From positions 1,488,001 through 1,552,000 of the forward strand of contig NZ_CP170198.1 in the NCBI RefSeq assembly GCF_042434915.1: DNA of 64,000 nucleotides, written 5' to 3'. How positions within the stretch are numbered: position 1 is the first letter of the stretch; every line of letters starts with the position of its first letter. Source of the DNA: Aquimarina sp042434915. GTDB lineage: Bacteria > Bacteroidota > Bacteroidia > Flavobacteriales > Flavobacteriaceae. The notes under the pieces are model-generated. The model worked only from the letters and a program-made list of their open reading frames with translations. It was not told the origin of the DNA and made no database searches. The position numbers were made by a program, and so were the translations under genes. Positions 9,852 through 19,445 of the stretch are shown here, piece by piece.

Positions 9852-10811
9852 ATGAAAAGAAAATTACCCAGATTATTCCTACTCTTCTTATTAATTTGTG
9901 ATCTAAGCTATGGCCAGCAAGATACTCAGTATACACAGTATATGTACAATGCCGTTTCTTTTAATTCTGCATATACAGGTAGTAGAGGGGTGTTAAGCAT
10001 TACGGGATTACATAGAAGCCAATGGCTAGGTATAGACGGAGCACCAAATACACAATCTTTATCGATTCACACTCCCATATCACAAAACAATAAAATTGGA
10101 GTAGGACTATCCATAATTAATGACAATGCTGGAGCTTTTAGAGAAACTAATTTCAACGCTAGCTTTTCATATACTATTAATACCTCTGTAATCAACAATA
10201 GCCGTTTAGCTTTTGGAATTAGTGCTGGAGGAAATTTATTAAATGTAGATTTACTAAGTTTAGAAAAGTTCAATGAAAATGATTTTTTATTAGAAAAAAA
10301 TATTGATAATAAGTTTAGTCCAAATCTAGGTGTTGGTATATATTATCATACAGATTCCTATTATCTTGGATTAAGTGCTCCCAATATTTTACAAACTTCT
10401 CATTTTAATACAAACTCCTTAGATAGTAATAGCGATAATATCAGTGTCTTGGCAAAAGAGAGAATAAATTATTATTTAATAGCTGGATATATAATTGATT
10501 TGACACATTTAATAAAATTGAAACCTGCAATACTAAGTAAATACATCGCAGGAAGCCCTTTTCAGGTCGACATATCAGCAAATTTTCTGTTTTATGAAAA
10601 GCTTACATTAGGAGCTGCTTATAGATCGAGTAATACCTATAGTGTAATTGCTGGTTTTGAAGTATCCGAAGGTTTAATGCTTGGATTTGCATACGATCAA
10701 GGAATCTCAAAATTAGGAACCTCCCAAATCAATAGCGGAAGTTACGAGATCTTACTACGGTATGAGTTAAAAAACATTTATGACAAGTGGTTAAGTCCAA
10801 GATTTTTCTAA
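9852..10811 (+). CDS. PorP/SprF family type IX secretion system membrane protein (right cassette)
   Basis: This 319-residue outer-membrane beta-barrel protein has a signal peptide (residues 1-21, then QQDTQYTQYMYNAVSFN), the same family opening as the copy at 2555-3472, and the same ending (KWLSPRFF). Its family partners type B C-terminal-domain proteins for T9SS export and surface anchoring. It follows the BspA-type protein by 92 bp and precedes the OmpA-like gene by 15 bp. This gene order mirrors the left-hand cassette. Sequence divergence between the two copies suggests each is specialised for its own cargo, which is an inference. Confidence 0.9.
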   Translation: MKRKLPRLFLLFLLICDLSYGQQDTQYTQYMYNAVSFNSAYTGSRGVLSITGLHRSQWLGIDGAPNTQSLSIHTPISQNNKIGVGLSIINDNAGAFRETNFNASFSYTINTSVINNSRLAFGISAGGNLLNVDLLSLEKFNENDFLLEKNIDNKFSPNLGVGIYYHTDSYYLGLSAPNILQTSHFNTNSLDSNSDNISVLAKERINYYLIAGYIIDLTHLIKLKPAILSKYIAGSPFQVDISANFLFYEKLTLGAAYRSSNTYSVIAGFEVSEGLMLGFAYDQGISKLGTSQINSGSYEILLRYELKNIYDKWLSPRFF

Positions 10812-10826
10812 AATATTTCTGTAAAC

Positions 10827-13022
10827 ATGAATAAACAAATTACTCTCATTACATTATTTTTTTCAGTGCACGTTATTTTTGGACAACAAAAATTATTAGA
10901 ATTTGCTAATGAACAGTTTGAGAAACAACAGTATATAAATGCTCAAGAAAGTTATCTAGCTCTTCTCGATAGAGATTACCGTAGTGCGGAATTATTCAAA
11001 AATCTAGGCGACACCTATTATTATAATCGCAACTTAGAAGATGCTGATATATGGTATAAAGAATTAGTTGAATCCTATCCCGATAAAATAGATTCAGAAC
11101 ATATATTTAGATATGTTCAATCTCTTAAAGCCGTTGAAGACTATGAAAATGCAGATAAATACATGAGACAATTCTCCGAAATTCAACAAGAGGATCTACG
11201 CGCTAAACTATTTTTAAACCAACTGGATTATATTGAATCAATAAATTACCAATCAGGAAGATATGAAATAAAAAGTTCCTCGGTGAACTCTAGGTTTACA
11301 GATTTCGGAACTTCTTTTTATGGGAATCAAATTGTGTTTAGTTCTTCTCGTGATACTTTAGTATTAAAAAAAAGAACACATAAATGGACAGATGAGTCCT
11401 TTTTAGACCTTTATAAATCAACATACGATTCTGTAAATAATGAGCTTTCAAAACCTACAAAATTTGCTGAAGAATTAAATTCTAAATTTCATGAGTCAAC
11501 GCCTATATTTACGAAAGATGGAAACACTGTATATTTTACAAGAAATAATATAGATAAAAAAGCTACAAAACAAAAAAATGTACTTAACAGACTTAAAATA
11601 TATAGGTCAAATAAACTAGAAAATGGACTTTGGAACATTCCTACAGAAGTTCCATTCAATAATAAAGAGTATTCCGTCGCTCACCCTGCACTCAGTCCAG
11701 ATGAAAAAACTCTTTATTTTTCATCAGATATGCCAGGAGGATATGGTATGTCTGATATTTATAAAGTTGAGATTAACAATGATGGTTCTTATGGCACACC
11801 CATCAACTTAGGAAATACTATAAATACAGAAGGTAAAGAGACTTTTCCCTTTGTAACTTCGAATAACGAATTATATTTTTCTTCAAACGGGCATCCAGGT
11901 TTAGGGGGACTAGACATTTTTACAACCAATATTCTTTCCTCTGGCAATTACTCCGATATATTTAATGTAGGAAAACCAGTTAATGGACCAAAAGATGATT
12001 TTGCTTTTATAATCAACACTACATCCAAACTTGGATATTTCTCTTCAAATAGAAACGAGACTAGTGGGGATGATATTTTTAGTTTTATAGAATTGTTGAA
12101 AATTAAAAATGTGTATCCTAATCTGGTGATAGGTTATATCAAAAATAAAGATACGCAAGAATCTGTATCAAAAACTAAAGTTGCAATCTACACTAAAGAA
12201 AATGTCTTGATAGAAGAAACAATGGCAGATAGTAATGGCAAGTTTGTTTTTTCAAAAAAAAATCTTGAGAAAAACAACATTTTAAAAGTGTCAAAAGAAG
12301 GATATAAAACAATAGAAAAAATTATAACCCTCAAAAAATATAGTGAGGTTTATGAAACAAAATTTGAACTTGAAAAAACAAGTAGATTTATCCTATTAGT
12401 TGACCCATCACATTTTAACACAGAAAATACCCAGCTTTTATCCAATTCTAAAAAAGAGCTAGATGAGGTAATCAAATTATTAAAGTCTGAAAAATCTATC
12501 CAGGTTTCAATTTTGGCATATACAGATAAAACTGAATCAAATCTAGAAAAAGCTCAAAATAGAGCTAAATTAATCATGCAATACTTCGTAGATAATGAAG
12601 TGGACAAAGATAGATTGCAATTCGGAAGCATTCAAAGAAATTTAGTGACAATAGAGAAAACATTTAAACTTATGATGGACATAGCTCCAATCAACTTTAA
12701 AACTAATTCGGGAGAACTTCAAAATCAATCCCTTAAAGAGCTTGAAAAAGTTGTGGGTATCATGAATGATTTACCTACTATAAAAGTAGAGGTACAAGGG
12801 CATGCCGATAGTAAAGGTAAAAAATCAATAAATATCAAAATTTCAGAAAAAAGAGCTCAAAATATTAGGAATCAACTTATTAATAAAGGTATCTCTAAAA
12901 GTAGATTAATTGCTAAAGGGTATGGAGAATCTAAATTAAAAAATCACTGTTATGATAACGTAGAATGTTCTGATGCTGAACATGAAATCAACAGACGAGT
13001 GGAGTTCATGATTTTAAACTAA
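10827..13022 (+). CDS. TPR / PD40 / OmpA-family protein of the right T9SS cassette
   Basis: This 731-residue protein has a signal peptide (1-19, VHVIFG then QQ), TPR-like helices at about 20-140, and PD40 propeller repeats at about 160-425 (HPALSPDEKTLYFSSDMPGG). A regulatory-like beta domain lies at about 435-515. The C-terminus has two OmpA-like segments: a degenerate one at about 525-610 (VDPSHFNTENTQLLS, ILAYTDKTESNLEKA) and a good one at about 615-731 (INFKTNSGELQNQS, VQGHADSKGKKS, NRRVEFMI). The left cassette homologue has one OmpA domain only. It probably tethers the neighbouring barrel to peptidoglycan. It ends the cassette; a strong hairpin follows. Confidence 0.85.
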   Translation: MNKQITLITLFFSVHVIFGQQKLLEFANEQFEKQQYINAQESYLALLDRDYRSAELFKNLGDTYYYNRNLEDADIWYKELVESYPDKIDSEHIFRYVQSLKAVEDYENADKYMRQFSEIQQEDLRAKLFLNQLDYIESINYQSGRYEIKSSSVNSRFTDFGTSFYGNQIVFSSSRDTLVLKKRTHKWTDESFLDLYKSTYDSVNNELSKPTKFAEELNSKFHESTPIFTKDGNTVYFTRNNIDKKATKQKNVLNRLKIYRSNKLENGLWNIPTEVPFNNKEYSVAHPALSPDEKTLYFSSDMPGGYGMSDIYKVEINNDGSYGTPINLGNTINTEGKETFPFVTSNNELYFSSNGHPGLGGLDIFTTNILSSGNYSDIFNVGKPVNGPKDDFAFIINTTSKLGYFSSNRNETSGDDIFSFIELLKIKNVYPNLVIGYIKNKDTQESVSKTKVAIYTKENVLIEETMADSNGKFVFSKKNLEKNNILKVSKEGYKTIEKIITLKKYSEVYETKFELEKTSRFILLVDPSHFNTENTQLLSNSKKELDEVIKLLKSEKSIQVSILAYTDKTESNLEKAQNRAKLIMQYFVDNEVDKDRLQFGSIQRNLVTIEKTFKLMMDIAPINFKTNSGELQNQSLKELEKVVGIMNDLPTIKVEVQGHADSKGKKSINIKISEKRAQNIRNQLINKGISKSRLIAKGYGESKLKNHCYDNVECSDAEHEINRRVEFMILN

Positions 13023-13037
13023 GATTAACGATTTAAC

Positions 13038-13069
13038 AAATTGGTTATTAAACTAATAATAACCAATTT
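13038..13069. terminator. Hairpin terminator between convergent T9SS cassette and his operon
   Basis: A perfect 13-bp stem (13038-13050 pairing with 13057-13069) has a 6-base loop, 15 bp after the OmpA-like stop and 38 bp beyond the end of hisIE on the other strand. It is AT-rich on both sides and could serve both convergent transcripts. Confidence 0.65.
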
Positions 13070-13107
13070 CGTTTCATTTATGATTACGCCTTAAATACCA
13101 TGAGAGA

Positions 13108-13704
13108 CTAGTTTCTTCCTTTCAAAACTTCTACGATATCATTAATTTTGTAACCTTTAGCCTGTAATAATATTAAGTAATGAAATAATAAATCAGCACT
13201 TTCATTTAAAAATAATTCATCATTATCATCTTTGGCCTCAATCACTACCTCTACAGCTTCTTCACCAACCTTCTGCGCGATTTTATTAATCCCTTTATTA
13301 AAAAGAGAAGCTACATATGAATCCTTATTTTTAGGATTATTTTTTCGATCTTCGATAACCTCCTCTAATTGGGATAAAAAACCAAAAGATTCTTCATTTG
13401 TCTCATTCCAACACGTATCCGATCCTGTATGACATGTGGAACCAACTGGTTTGGCCTGAATCAAAAGTGTATCATGATCACAATCACTTTTGATGGACAC
13501 TAGTTCAAGATAATTTCCACTTTCTTCACCTTTTGTCCACAAACGTTGTTTACTGCGACTAAAAAAAGTGACTTTTTGAGTTTTTTCTGTTTCCTGTAAA
13601 GACGCTTCATTCATATATCCCAGCATTAGAACATTTTTGGTATTGGCATCTTGTATGATTGCAGGAACTAATCCGTCACTACTTTTTGTAAAATCTATCT
13701 TCAT
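13108..13704 (-). CDS. hisIE: Bifunctional phosphoribosyl-AMP cyclohydrolase / phosphoribosyl-ATP pyrophosphatase
   Basis: This 198-residue cytosolic enzyme carries out steps 2 and 3 of histidine biosynthesis, hydrolysing PR-ATP to PR-AMP and opening the adenine ring. The HisI part (about 1-110) has MLGYMNEASLQETEKT, RLWTKGEESGN and the metal-binding DCDHDTLL ... GSTCHTGSDTCWN cysteines. The HisE part (about 112-198) has KDSYVASLFNKGINKIAQKV, GEEAVEVVIEAKD and ADLLFHYLILL. It is the last gene of the his operon, 53 bp after hisF, and ends near a convergent terminator. Confidence 0.96.
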   Translation of the reverse strand: MKIDFTKSSDGLVPAIIQDANTKNVLMLGYMNEASLQETEKTQKVTFFSRSKQRLWTKGEESGNYLELVSIKSDCDHDTLLIQAKPVGSTCHTGSDTCWNETNEESFGFLSQLEEVIEDRKNNPKNKDSYVASLFNKGINKIAQKVGEEAVEVVIEAKDDNDELFLNESADLLFHYLILLQAKGYKINDIVEVLKGRN

Positions 13705-13757
13705 TCTTATTTTTTTTATCTTACTTACTATTGAATATTAATTTTTACCAACTTTTT

Positions 13758-14513
13758 CTACTGTCTTATTGGAACACCTTCTGTTGATAAAGCTTTTTTT
13801 AATTCCTGAATATCTATTTGTTTAAAGTGAAAAACACTGGCAGCCAATGCGGCATCAGCTTTTCCTATAGTAAATGTATCTGTAAAATCTTGGATACACC
13901 CTGCACCTCCCGAAGCGATAATAGGGATATTCAAATTTTCTGATAATCTGGCTAAGGCTTCATTAGCAAATCCGTTCTTAGTTCCATCATTATCCATTGA
14001 GGTAAATAATATTTCGCCAGCACCTCTCTCCTCTACCTCTTTTGCCCAATCAAACAGATTAAGCGCAGTAGGTACCTTGCCTCCAACCAAATGCACAATC
14101 CATTCTCCATCAATTTTCTTGGCATCAATAGCTACAGTAATACATTGACTACCAAATTTTGCTGCCAAATCATTAATCAAGTTGGGATTTTTAACTGCCG
14201 ATGAATTTATAGAAACCTTATCTGCGCCATTTTTGAGTAATACATCTACATCCTCTATTGAAGAAATACCGCCACCTACTGTAAAAGGAATATTAACATG
14301 CTCTGCAACACTTAATACCAAATTCGCCAGAGTTTTACGTCGTTCTTCGGTTGCTGAAATATCCAAAAAGACTAGTTCATCGGCTCCAGTTTGTGAATAT
14401 AATTTTGCTAATGCTACGGGATCACCTGCATCTCGCAAATCTACAAAATTGACTCCCTTAACAGTACGTCCATTCTTGATATCCAAACATGGAATTATTC
14501 TTTTTGTCAACAT
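13758..14513 (-). CDS. hisF: Imidazole glycerol phosphate synthase, cyclase subunit
   Basis: This 251-residue TIM-barrel protein uses ammonia from HisH to convert PRFAR into imidazole glycerol phosphate and AICAR. The start is MLTKRIIPCLDIKNGRTVKG. Catalytic Asp residues appear in PCLDIKNG and in FTSMDNDGTKNG, and phosphate-binding loops in FTVGGGISS and PIIASGGAG. It lies 5 bp after hisA and 53 bp before hisIE, in canonical operon order. Length and motifs are typical. Confidence 0.97.
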   Translation of the reverse strand: MLTKRIIPCLDIKNGRTVKGVNFVDLRDAGDPVALAKLYSQTGADELVFLDISATEERRKTLANLVLSVAEHVNIPFTVGGGISSIEDVDVLLKNGADKVSINSSAVKNPNLINDLAAKFGSQCITVAIDAKKIDGEWIVHLVGGKVPTALNLFDWAKEVEERGAGEILFTSMDNDGTKNGFANEALARLSENLNIPIIASGGAGCIQDFTDTFTIGKADAALAASVFHFKQIDIQELKKALSTEGVPIRQ

Positions 14514-14518
14514 AGTTT

Positions 14519-15244
14519 TTACTTTCCTAAAATGAAACTTTCTATTTGTTTCAAGCTTATTCTGTTTTCATAAATTGCCTTTCCTATAATTGTGCCCTCA
14601 CAACCTAATGTTTTGAGTTTTGGTAATTCGTCAAATGTAGAAACACCTCCAGATGCAATTAGTTTAATTTCCTTGTTTTCGTTAAGAATTTTAGTATAGA
14701 GTTCAAAAGAAGGGCCTTCTAACATACCATCCTTACTAATATCTGTACATATAACATACGAAATACCTTTTCTCATATACTCAGAAATAAACGGAATTAC
14801 ATTTTGATCACTTTCTTCTAACCAACCACTCACCGCAATTTTTTCATTATTAGCATCAGCTCCCAAAATAATTTTATCGGCTCCAAAACGTTCGATCCAT
14901 GATGAAAAAATTTCTGGGTTCTTGACTGCAATACTACCTCCTGTAATTTGATTGGCTCCACTATCAAAAGCTATTTTCAAATCTTTTTCAGTCTTGAGGC
15001 CTCCTCCAAAATCGATTTTTAAACTAGTTTTAGAAGCTATAGCTTCTAAAATTTTGTGATTCACTATATGGTTAGATTTCGCACCGTCGAGATCAACCAA
15101 ATGTAAAAATTCTATGCCATGGGCTTCAAAATTTTTGGCCACCTCAAGGGGGTTCTCGTTATATATTTTTTGCGTAGCATAGTCTCCTTTTGACAGTCGT
15201 ACACATTTACCATTTATAATATCAATTGCGGGAATAATTCTCAT
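14519..15244 (-). CDS. hisA: ProFAR isomerase (HisA)
   Basis: This 241-residue half-barrel-repeat TIM barrel isomerises ProFAR to PRFAR in histidine biosynthesis. It begins MRIIPAIDIINGKCVRLSKG, with the catalytic Asp in PAIDIINGK, the second in CTDISKDGMLEG, and phosphate loops IDFGGGLK and LIASGGVST. It sits between hisH (39 bp upstream) and hisF (5 bp downstream). Nothing is unusual about its length or active site. Confidence 0.97.
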   Translation of the reverse strand: MRIIPAIDIINGKCVRLSKGDYATQKIYNENPLEVAKNFEAHGIEFLHLVDLDGAKSNHIVNHKILEAIASKTSLKIDFGGGLKTEKDLKIAFDSGANQITGGSIAVKNPEIFSSWIERFGADKIILGADANNEKIAVSGWLEESDQNVIPFISEYMRKGISYVICTDISKDGMLEGPSFELYTKILNENKEIKLIASGGVSTFDELPKLKTLGCEGTIIGKAIYENRISLKQIESFILGK

Positions 15245-15283
15245 TATATTTTTATTATCACTTATTTAACAAAAAGAATTTAC

Positions 15284-15865
15284 CTATAAATTCAGGAAAT
15301 TTCTCAAAATTAGTTCGCCGACAGCACTACTCTTTTCAGGATGAAATTGAACTCCATAAAAATTATCTTTTTGAATAGCTGTGCTATACTCTCTTTCATA
15401 ATCTGTCTTTGCTATAGTTTGCTTTGTTAAGGGTGCAAAATAACTATGCACTAAATACACATAATCGTTTTCTTTTACCGATTCAAATAAAGGCGATTTT
15501 AGTGCTTTTATTTGATTCCATCCTATTTGCGGAACTTTTACATTGCTAGAAAAACGTTTAATATTCACTTCAAAGATTCCTAAACCTTTTGTATCACCTT
15601 CTTCAGTGTGCGTACACATCAACTGCATACCCAAACAAATTCCCAGTACGGGTTGTGTTAACTCTGGCAGTAAGCTATCCAATCCAGACTCTTTCAGTTT
15701 ACGCATGGCACTACTTGCTTCTCCTACCCCAGGAAAAATAACTTTATCAGCTTCCCGTATTTCAATTGGATTACTGCTTAATGTTGCCTGATAACCCAAA
15801 CGTTGAATCGCAAACTTAATGGACTGGATATTGCCTGCACCATAATCGATTATAACAATTTTCAT
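15284..15865 (-). CDS. hisH: Imidazole glycerol phosphate synthase, glutamine amidotransferase subunit
   Basis: This 193-residue class I glutaminase supplies ammonia to HisF. The nucleophile Cys is in PVLGICLGMQLMCTHTEEGD, and the His and Glu of the triad are in YGVQFHPEKSSAVGE. The N-terminus MKIVIIDYGAGNIQSIKFAI is typical. It lies 63 bp after hisB and 39 bp before hisA. The gene pair hisH/hisF is interrupted by hisA, as is usual in this operon type. Confidence 0.97.
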   Translation of the reverse strand: MKIVIIDYGAGNIQSIKFAIQRLGYQATLSSNPIEIREADKVIFPGVGEASSAMRKLKESGLDSLLPELTQPVLGICLGMQLMCTHTEEGDTKGLGIFEVNIKRFSSNVKVPQIGWNQIKALKSPLFESVKENDYVYLVHSYFAPLTKQTIAKTDYEREYSTAIQKDNFYGVQFHPEKSSAVGELILRNFLNL

Positions 15866-15928
15866 CTTTTTATACTTATTAAAGTATTCTTATAATAGAA
15901 CACTCGTTTTAATTGTATTTCAGTACTA

Positions 15929-17065
15929 TTAAAGCATTCCTTTGGTACTTGGTAAAATCATTTTATCAGCATCTCGTTTCACCGCTACTTTGATCGCTTT
16001 GGCAAAAGCTTTAAAAATAGCTTCAATTTTATGATGTTCATTACTTCCTTCGGCTTTAATATTCAAATTCGCCTTAGCTCCATCTGTAAAAGATTTGAAA
16101 AAATGATAAAACATTTCGGTAGGCATTTGACCTATCATTTCCCTTTTGAACGTTGCTTCCCAAACTAGCCAATTGCGTCCCCCAAAATCGATTGCAACTT
16201 GAGCCAAACAATCATCCATTGGCAAGCAAAAACCGTAACGTTCTATACCTAATTTATTCCCTAAAGCCTTTGCAAAAACCTCACCTAAGGCTATTGCTGT
16301 ATCTTCAATTGTGTGATGCTCGTCTACTTCTAGATCTCCCTTTACCTTTACTTTCAAATCCATTTGACCGTGACGAGCGATTTGATCCAACATATGATCA
16401 AAGAATGCAATTCCCGTATTGATATCACTTTTTCCAGTTCCATCTAAGTTTAAGTGTATTGCTATATCTGTTTCATTTGTTTTGCGAGCAACCATGGCAG
16501 AACGATCTTCTAATTTGAGATATTCATAAATTTTTTGCCAATCGTTGGTTTCTAGCGCGATAATTGTTTCCAATTCTTGTGGAGTTGAACTAATTTCAGC
16601 CGTACCCAGGTTTGTATTGTCATTGATATAAATACCCTTGGCTCCTAAGTTTTTTGCCAATTCAATATCAGTTAATCGATCCCCGATAACATACGAATTT
16701 TGTAAATCATAGGCATCGGTAAAATATTCGGTAAGTAATCCAGTTCCTGGTTTTCTTGTAGGTGCATTTTCATGCGGAAAAGTACGATCCAAAAATATAT
16801 TGTCAAAAACAACACCTTCGTTTTCGAAAGATTTTAAAATAAAATTATGTACAGGCCAAAACGTATCCTCTGGGAAGGAGTCTGTTCCCAATCCATCCTG
16901 ATTGGTTATCATGACTAATTCATAATCAAGTTCTTGTGCTATTTTCCCTAAATAAGTAAAAGCTTTGGGGTAGAAAATCATTTTTTCAAAAGCGTCAATT
17001 TGCTCATCAACGGTTTCTTTGATCATTGTTCCATCCCGGTCTATAAATAATACTTTCTTTTTCAT
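15929..17065 (-). CDS. hisB: Bifunctional histidinol-phosphatase / imidazoleglycerol-phosphate dehydratase
   Basis: This is a fused HisB of about 378 residues. The N-terminal HAD phosphatase (about 1-165) has FIDRDGTMI, MITNQDGLGTD and VIGDRLTDIELAKNLGAKG. The C-terminal IGP dehydratase (about 185-378) has FFDHMLDQIARHGQMDLK, VDEHHTIEDTAIALGE and the matching second half KAEGSNEHHKIEAIFKAFAK with metal-binding His residues. I prefer the ATG at 17065 (MKKKVLFIDRDG); an ATG six codons earlier at 17083 is possible. hisC ends 8-26 bp upstream. The fused form occurs in enterobacteria and is common in Bacteroidota. Confidence 0.95.
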   Translation of the reverse strand: MKKKVLFIDRDGTMIKETVDEQIDAFEKMIFYPKAFTYLGKIAQELDYELVMITNQDGLGTDSFPEDTFWPVHNFILKSFENEGVVFDNIFLDRTFPHENAPTRKPGTGLLTEYFTDAYDLQNSYVIGDRLTDIELAKNLGAKGIYINDNTNLGTAEISSTPQELETIIALETNDWQKIYEYLKLEDRSAMVARKTNETDIAIHLNLDGTGKSDINTGIAFFDHMLDQIARHGQMDLKVKVKGDLEVDEHHTIEDTAIALGEVFAKALGNKLGIERYGFCLPMDDCLAQVAIDFGGRNWLVWEATFKREMIGQMPTEMFYHFFKSFTDGAKANLNIKAEGSNEHHKIEAIFKAFAKAIKVAVKRDADKMILPSTKGML

Positions 17066-17091
17066 TTTATTAGTTGAGTTCATTGTATGCG

Positions 17092-18147
17092 TTATTGTTC
17101 CGAAATATTTTTTAGTGTTTCAATCAATTTACTATTCTCTTCTATAGTACCTATTGAAAATCTTAGTGTATTATCACAAAGTGGTTGTGAAGAACGATTG
17201 CGTACTACAATACCATGTTTAATAAGTTGATTATACCTCAAATCGGCAGCATCTACTTCAACCAAAATAAAATTGGCTTCACTTGGATATATTGTTTTGA
17301 CAAAATCGATAGCAGCCAATGATCTTTCTAGTCTTGCTCTCTCTCGTAAAATATTGTTGATTTCACTCACCACTTGGTCGTTGCTACTTAATCTATCTAG
17401 GGCTTTTTGCTGGGTTAACTCATTAATATTATATGGTGGTTTAACTTTGGATAATAAGGCAATGATCTCACGGGAAGCATAACAAACACCGAGACGTATT
17501 CCTGCCATTCCATAGGCTTTTGATAAAGTTTGGGTGATTACCAGATTTGGGAAATCATCTAGGCGTTGTATCCAACTTGACCCCGATGCAAAATCAATAT
17601 ACGCCTCATCAATGATAACCAGCCCATTAAATTCGTTAAGAATTTTGAGAATATGTTCTTCGGCAAAGCAATTGCCCGTAGGGTTGTTGGGAGAACATAA
17701 AAAAATCATTTTTGTATATTGATCTACGCTATCTAAAATTTTGGAAACGTCTGGTTCAAAATTAGAATTAAGAAGTATTTCTCTGTTTTCGATAGCATTA
17801 ATATCGGCTAGTACTTTATACATCCCGTACGTTGGAGGTAATGTTATGATATTATCTCGTTTTGGTTCGCAAAACGTTCGAAACAATAGATCTAACACTT
17901 CGTCACTACCATTTCCTAGTAGTATATTATCTATTGAGATGTCTTTTTGCTTTGAGAGTAGGGATTTTACTGCACGCTGCTGTGGATCTGGATAACGATT
18001 TACTCCGTTCTCAAAAGGGTTTTCATTAGCATCAAGAAATATCATGCTAGAACCATCACTAACATACTCATCTCTAGCCGACGAATATGCTTGTAACGTT
18101 TTAATGTTATCTCGCACCAAAGTGTTCAGTTTAAATTGTGTCATCAT
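17092..18147 (-). CDS. hisC: Histidinol-phosphate aminotransferase
   Basis: This 351-residue PLP-dependent class I/II aminotransferase converts imidazole acetol phosphate and glutamate to histidinol phosphate. Visible motifs are DANENPFENGVNRYPDPQQ, LGNGSDEVLDLLFRTF, SPNNPTGN, IDEAYIDFA and the PLP lysine in TLSKAYGMAGIRLGV. The start codon overlaps the hisD stop by one base, indicating translational coupling. hisB follows after 8-26 bp. Confidence 0.96.
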   Translation of the reverse strand: MMTQFKLNTLVRDNIKTLQAYSSARDEYVSDGSSMIFLDANENPFENGVNRYPDPQQRAVKSLLSKQKDISIDNILLGNGSDEVLDLLFRTFCEPKRDNIITLPPTYGMYKVLADINAIENREILLNSNFEPDVSKILDSVDQYTKMIFLCSPNNPTGNCFAEEHILKILNEFNGLVIIDEAYIDFASGSSWIQRLDDFPNLVITQTLSKAYGMAGIRLGVCYASREIIALLSKVKPPYNINELTQQKALDRLSSNDQVVSEINNILRERARLERSLAAIDFVKTIYPSEANFILVEVDAADLRYNQLIKHGIVVRNRSSQPLCDNTLRFSIGTIEENSKLIETLKNISEQ

Positions 18148-19436
18148 TAATTATCTTTTAAACTGTTAAGTCTTAACGAAACTGCGTTTTTGTGAGCTTG
18201 TAATCCTTCTGCCTCTGCCATTAATTCAATAGCATTTCCGATAGCTTGTATACCTGATTGAGATATTTTTTGAAAGGTTATTGCTTTATAAAAACTATCC
18301 AAATGAACTCCGCTATACTGCTTAGCATATCCATTAGTAGGTAGCGTATGATTGGTTCCAGATGCATAGTCTCCAGCACTCTCGGGAGTATAATTGCCTA
18401 TAAAAACCGAACCTGCATTTATGATATTCGATACATAAAAGTTCTCATCTTTTACACATACGATAAAATGTTCTGGTCCATACTCATTTATTAATGCTAA
18501 AGCTTCTGCATCAGTGGACATAAAAATTAATTTTGAATTTTTGATAGCTTTTTCGGCAATATCTCTTCTTGGCAATACTGCTAACTGTGATGTTATTTCC
18601 TTCTCAACAGCAAGTAAAAAATCTTTTGAAGTGGTCACCAAAATGACCTGACTATCCACACCATGTTCTGCTTGACTTAATAAATCTGAAGCTACAAAAG
18701 TAGCATTCGCACTATCATCTGCTACTACTAGAAGTTCACTAGGGCCTGCAGGCATATCGATAGCGACGTTAAATTGTGTTGCCATTTGTTTTGCTACAGT
18801 AACAAATTGATTTCCTGGACCAAAAATTTTATATACCTGCGGTATACTCTTTGTCCCAAAAGTCATCCCAGCAATAGCTTGTATACCTCCTACTTTAAAT
18901 ATCTTGGTAACGCCACATAACTGTGCTGTATATAAAATTGCAGGATTAATTTTCCCTTCAATATCTGGCGGAGAACAAAGTACTATTTCTTGACACCCCG
19001 CTATATTGGCAGGAACAGCGAGCATTAATATCGTTGAAAAAAGTGGTGCCGTACCACCAGGAATGTATAAACCAACTTTTTGAATTGGTTTTTTCTCTTG
19101 CCAACACATGACTCCTGGCGCTGTTTCTACCTCTACTGGAGCTGTTTTTTGTGCACTGTGAAATTTTTCAATGTTATTTTTAGCCAATTGTATTGCTTCT
19201 TTTAACTCATCACTAATCTGGTTTTGAGATTGGCTAATTTCGCAATCAGATACTTGTAAAGTATCCAATTGTACATTATCAAATTGTTCCGTATACTTTT
19301 TGATCGCAAAATCACCTTGACTTTGAATCTCTAAGAATATTTCTTTAACAGTATTCTCAATAGCTTCAAATGTTTGGGTAGGCCTTTGTAACATTTGAGA
19401 CCATGAAGTTCTTGTGGGATTATAAATTTTGTTCAT
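18147..19436 (-). CDS. hisD: Histidinol dehydrogenase
   Basis: This 429-residue zinc enzyme oxidises histidinol to histidine in two NAD-dependent steps. Family motifs include VGLYIPGGTAPLFSTILM, YKIFGPGNQFVTVAKQMA, IDMPAGPSELLVVADD and AEHGVDSQVILV. C-terminal catalytic residues lie in YGPEHFIV and TPESAGDYASGTNHTLPT. It lies 9 bp after hisG and overlaps hisC by one base. Length and motifs are normal. Confidence 0.97.
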   Translation of the reverse strand: MNKIYNPTRTSWSQMLQRPTQTFEAIENTVKEIFLEIQSQGDFAIKKYTEQFDNVQLDTLQVSDCEISQSQNQISDELKEAIQLAKNNIEKFHSAQKTAPVEVETAPGVMCWQEKKPIQKVGLYIPGGTAPLFSTILMLAVPANIAGCQEIVLCSPPDIEGKINPAILYTAQLCGVTKIFKVGGIQAIAGMTFGTKSIPQVYKIFGPGNQFVTVAKQMATQFNVAIDMPAGPSELLVVADDSANATFVASDLLSQAEHGVDSQVILVTTSKDFLLAVEKEITSQLAVLPRRDIAEKAIKNSKLIFMSTDAEALALINEYGPEHFIVCVKDENFYVSNIINAGSVFIGNYTPESAGDYASGTNHTLPTNGYAKQYSGVHLDSFYKAITFQKISQSGIQAIGNAIELMAEAEGLQAHKNAVSLRLNSLKDN

Positions 19437-19445
19437 ACCTAATTA

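Noticed and set aside
14182..14535. Plus-strand ORF of 117 residues opposite hisF
   Set aside because: It lies antisense within a full-length hisF with all catalytic motifs; no promoter or family features.
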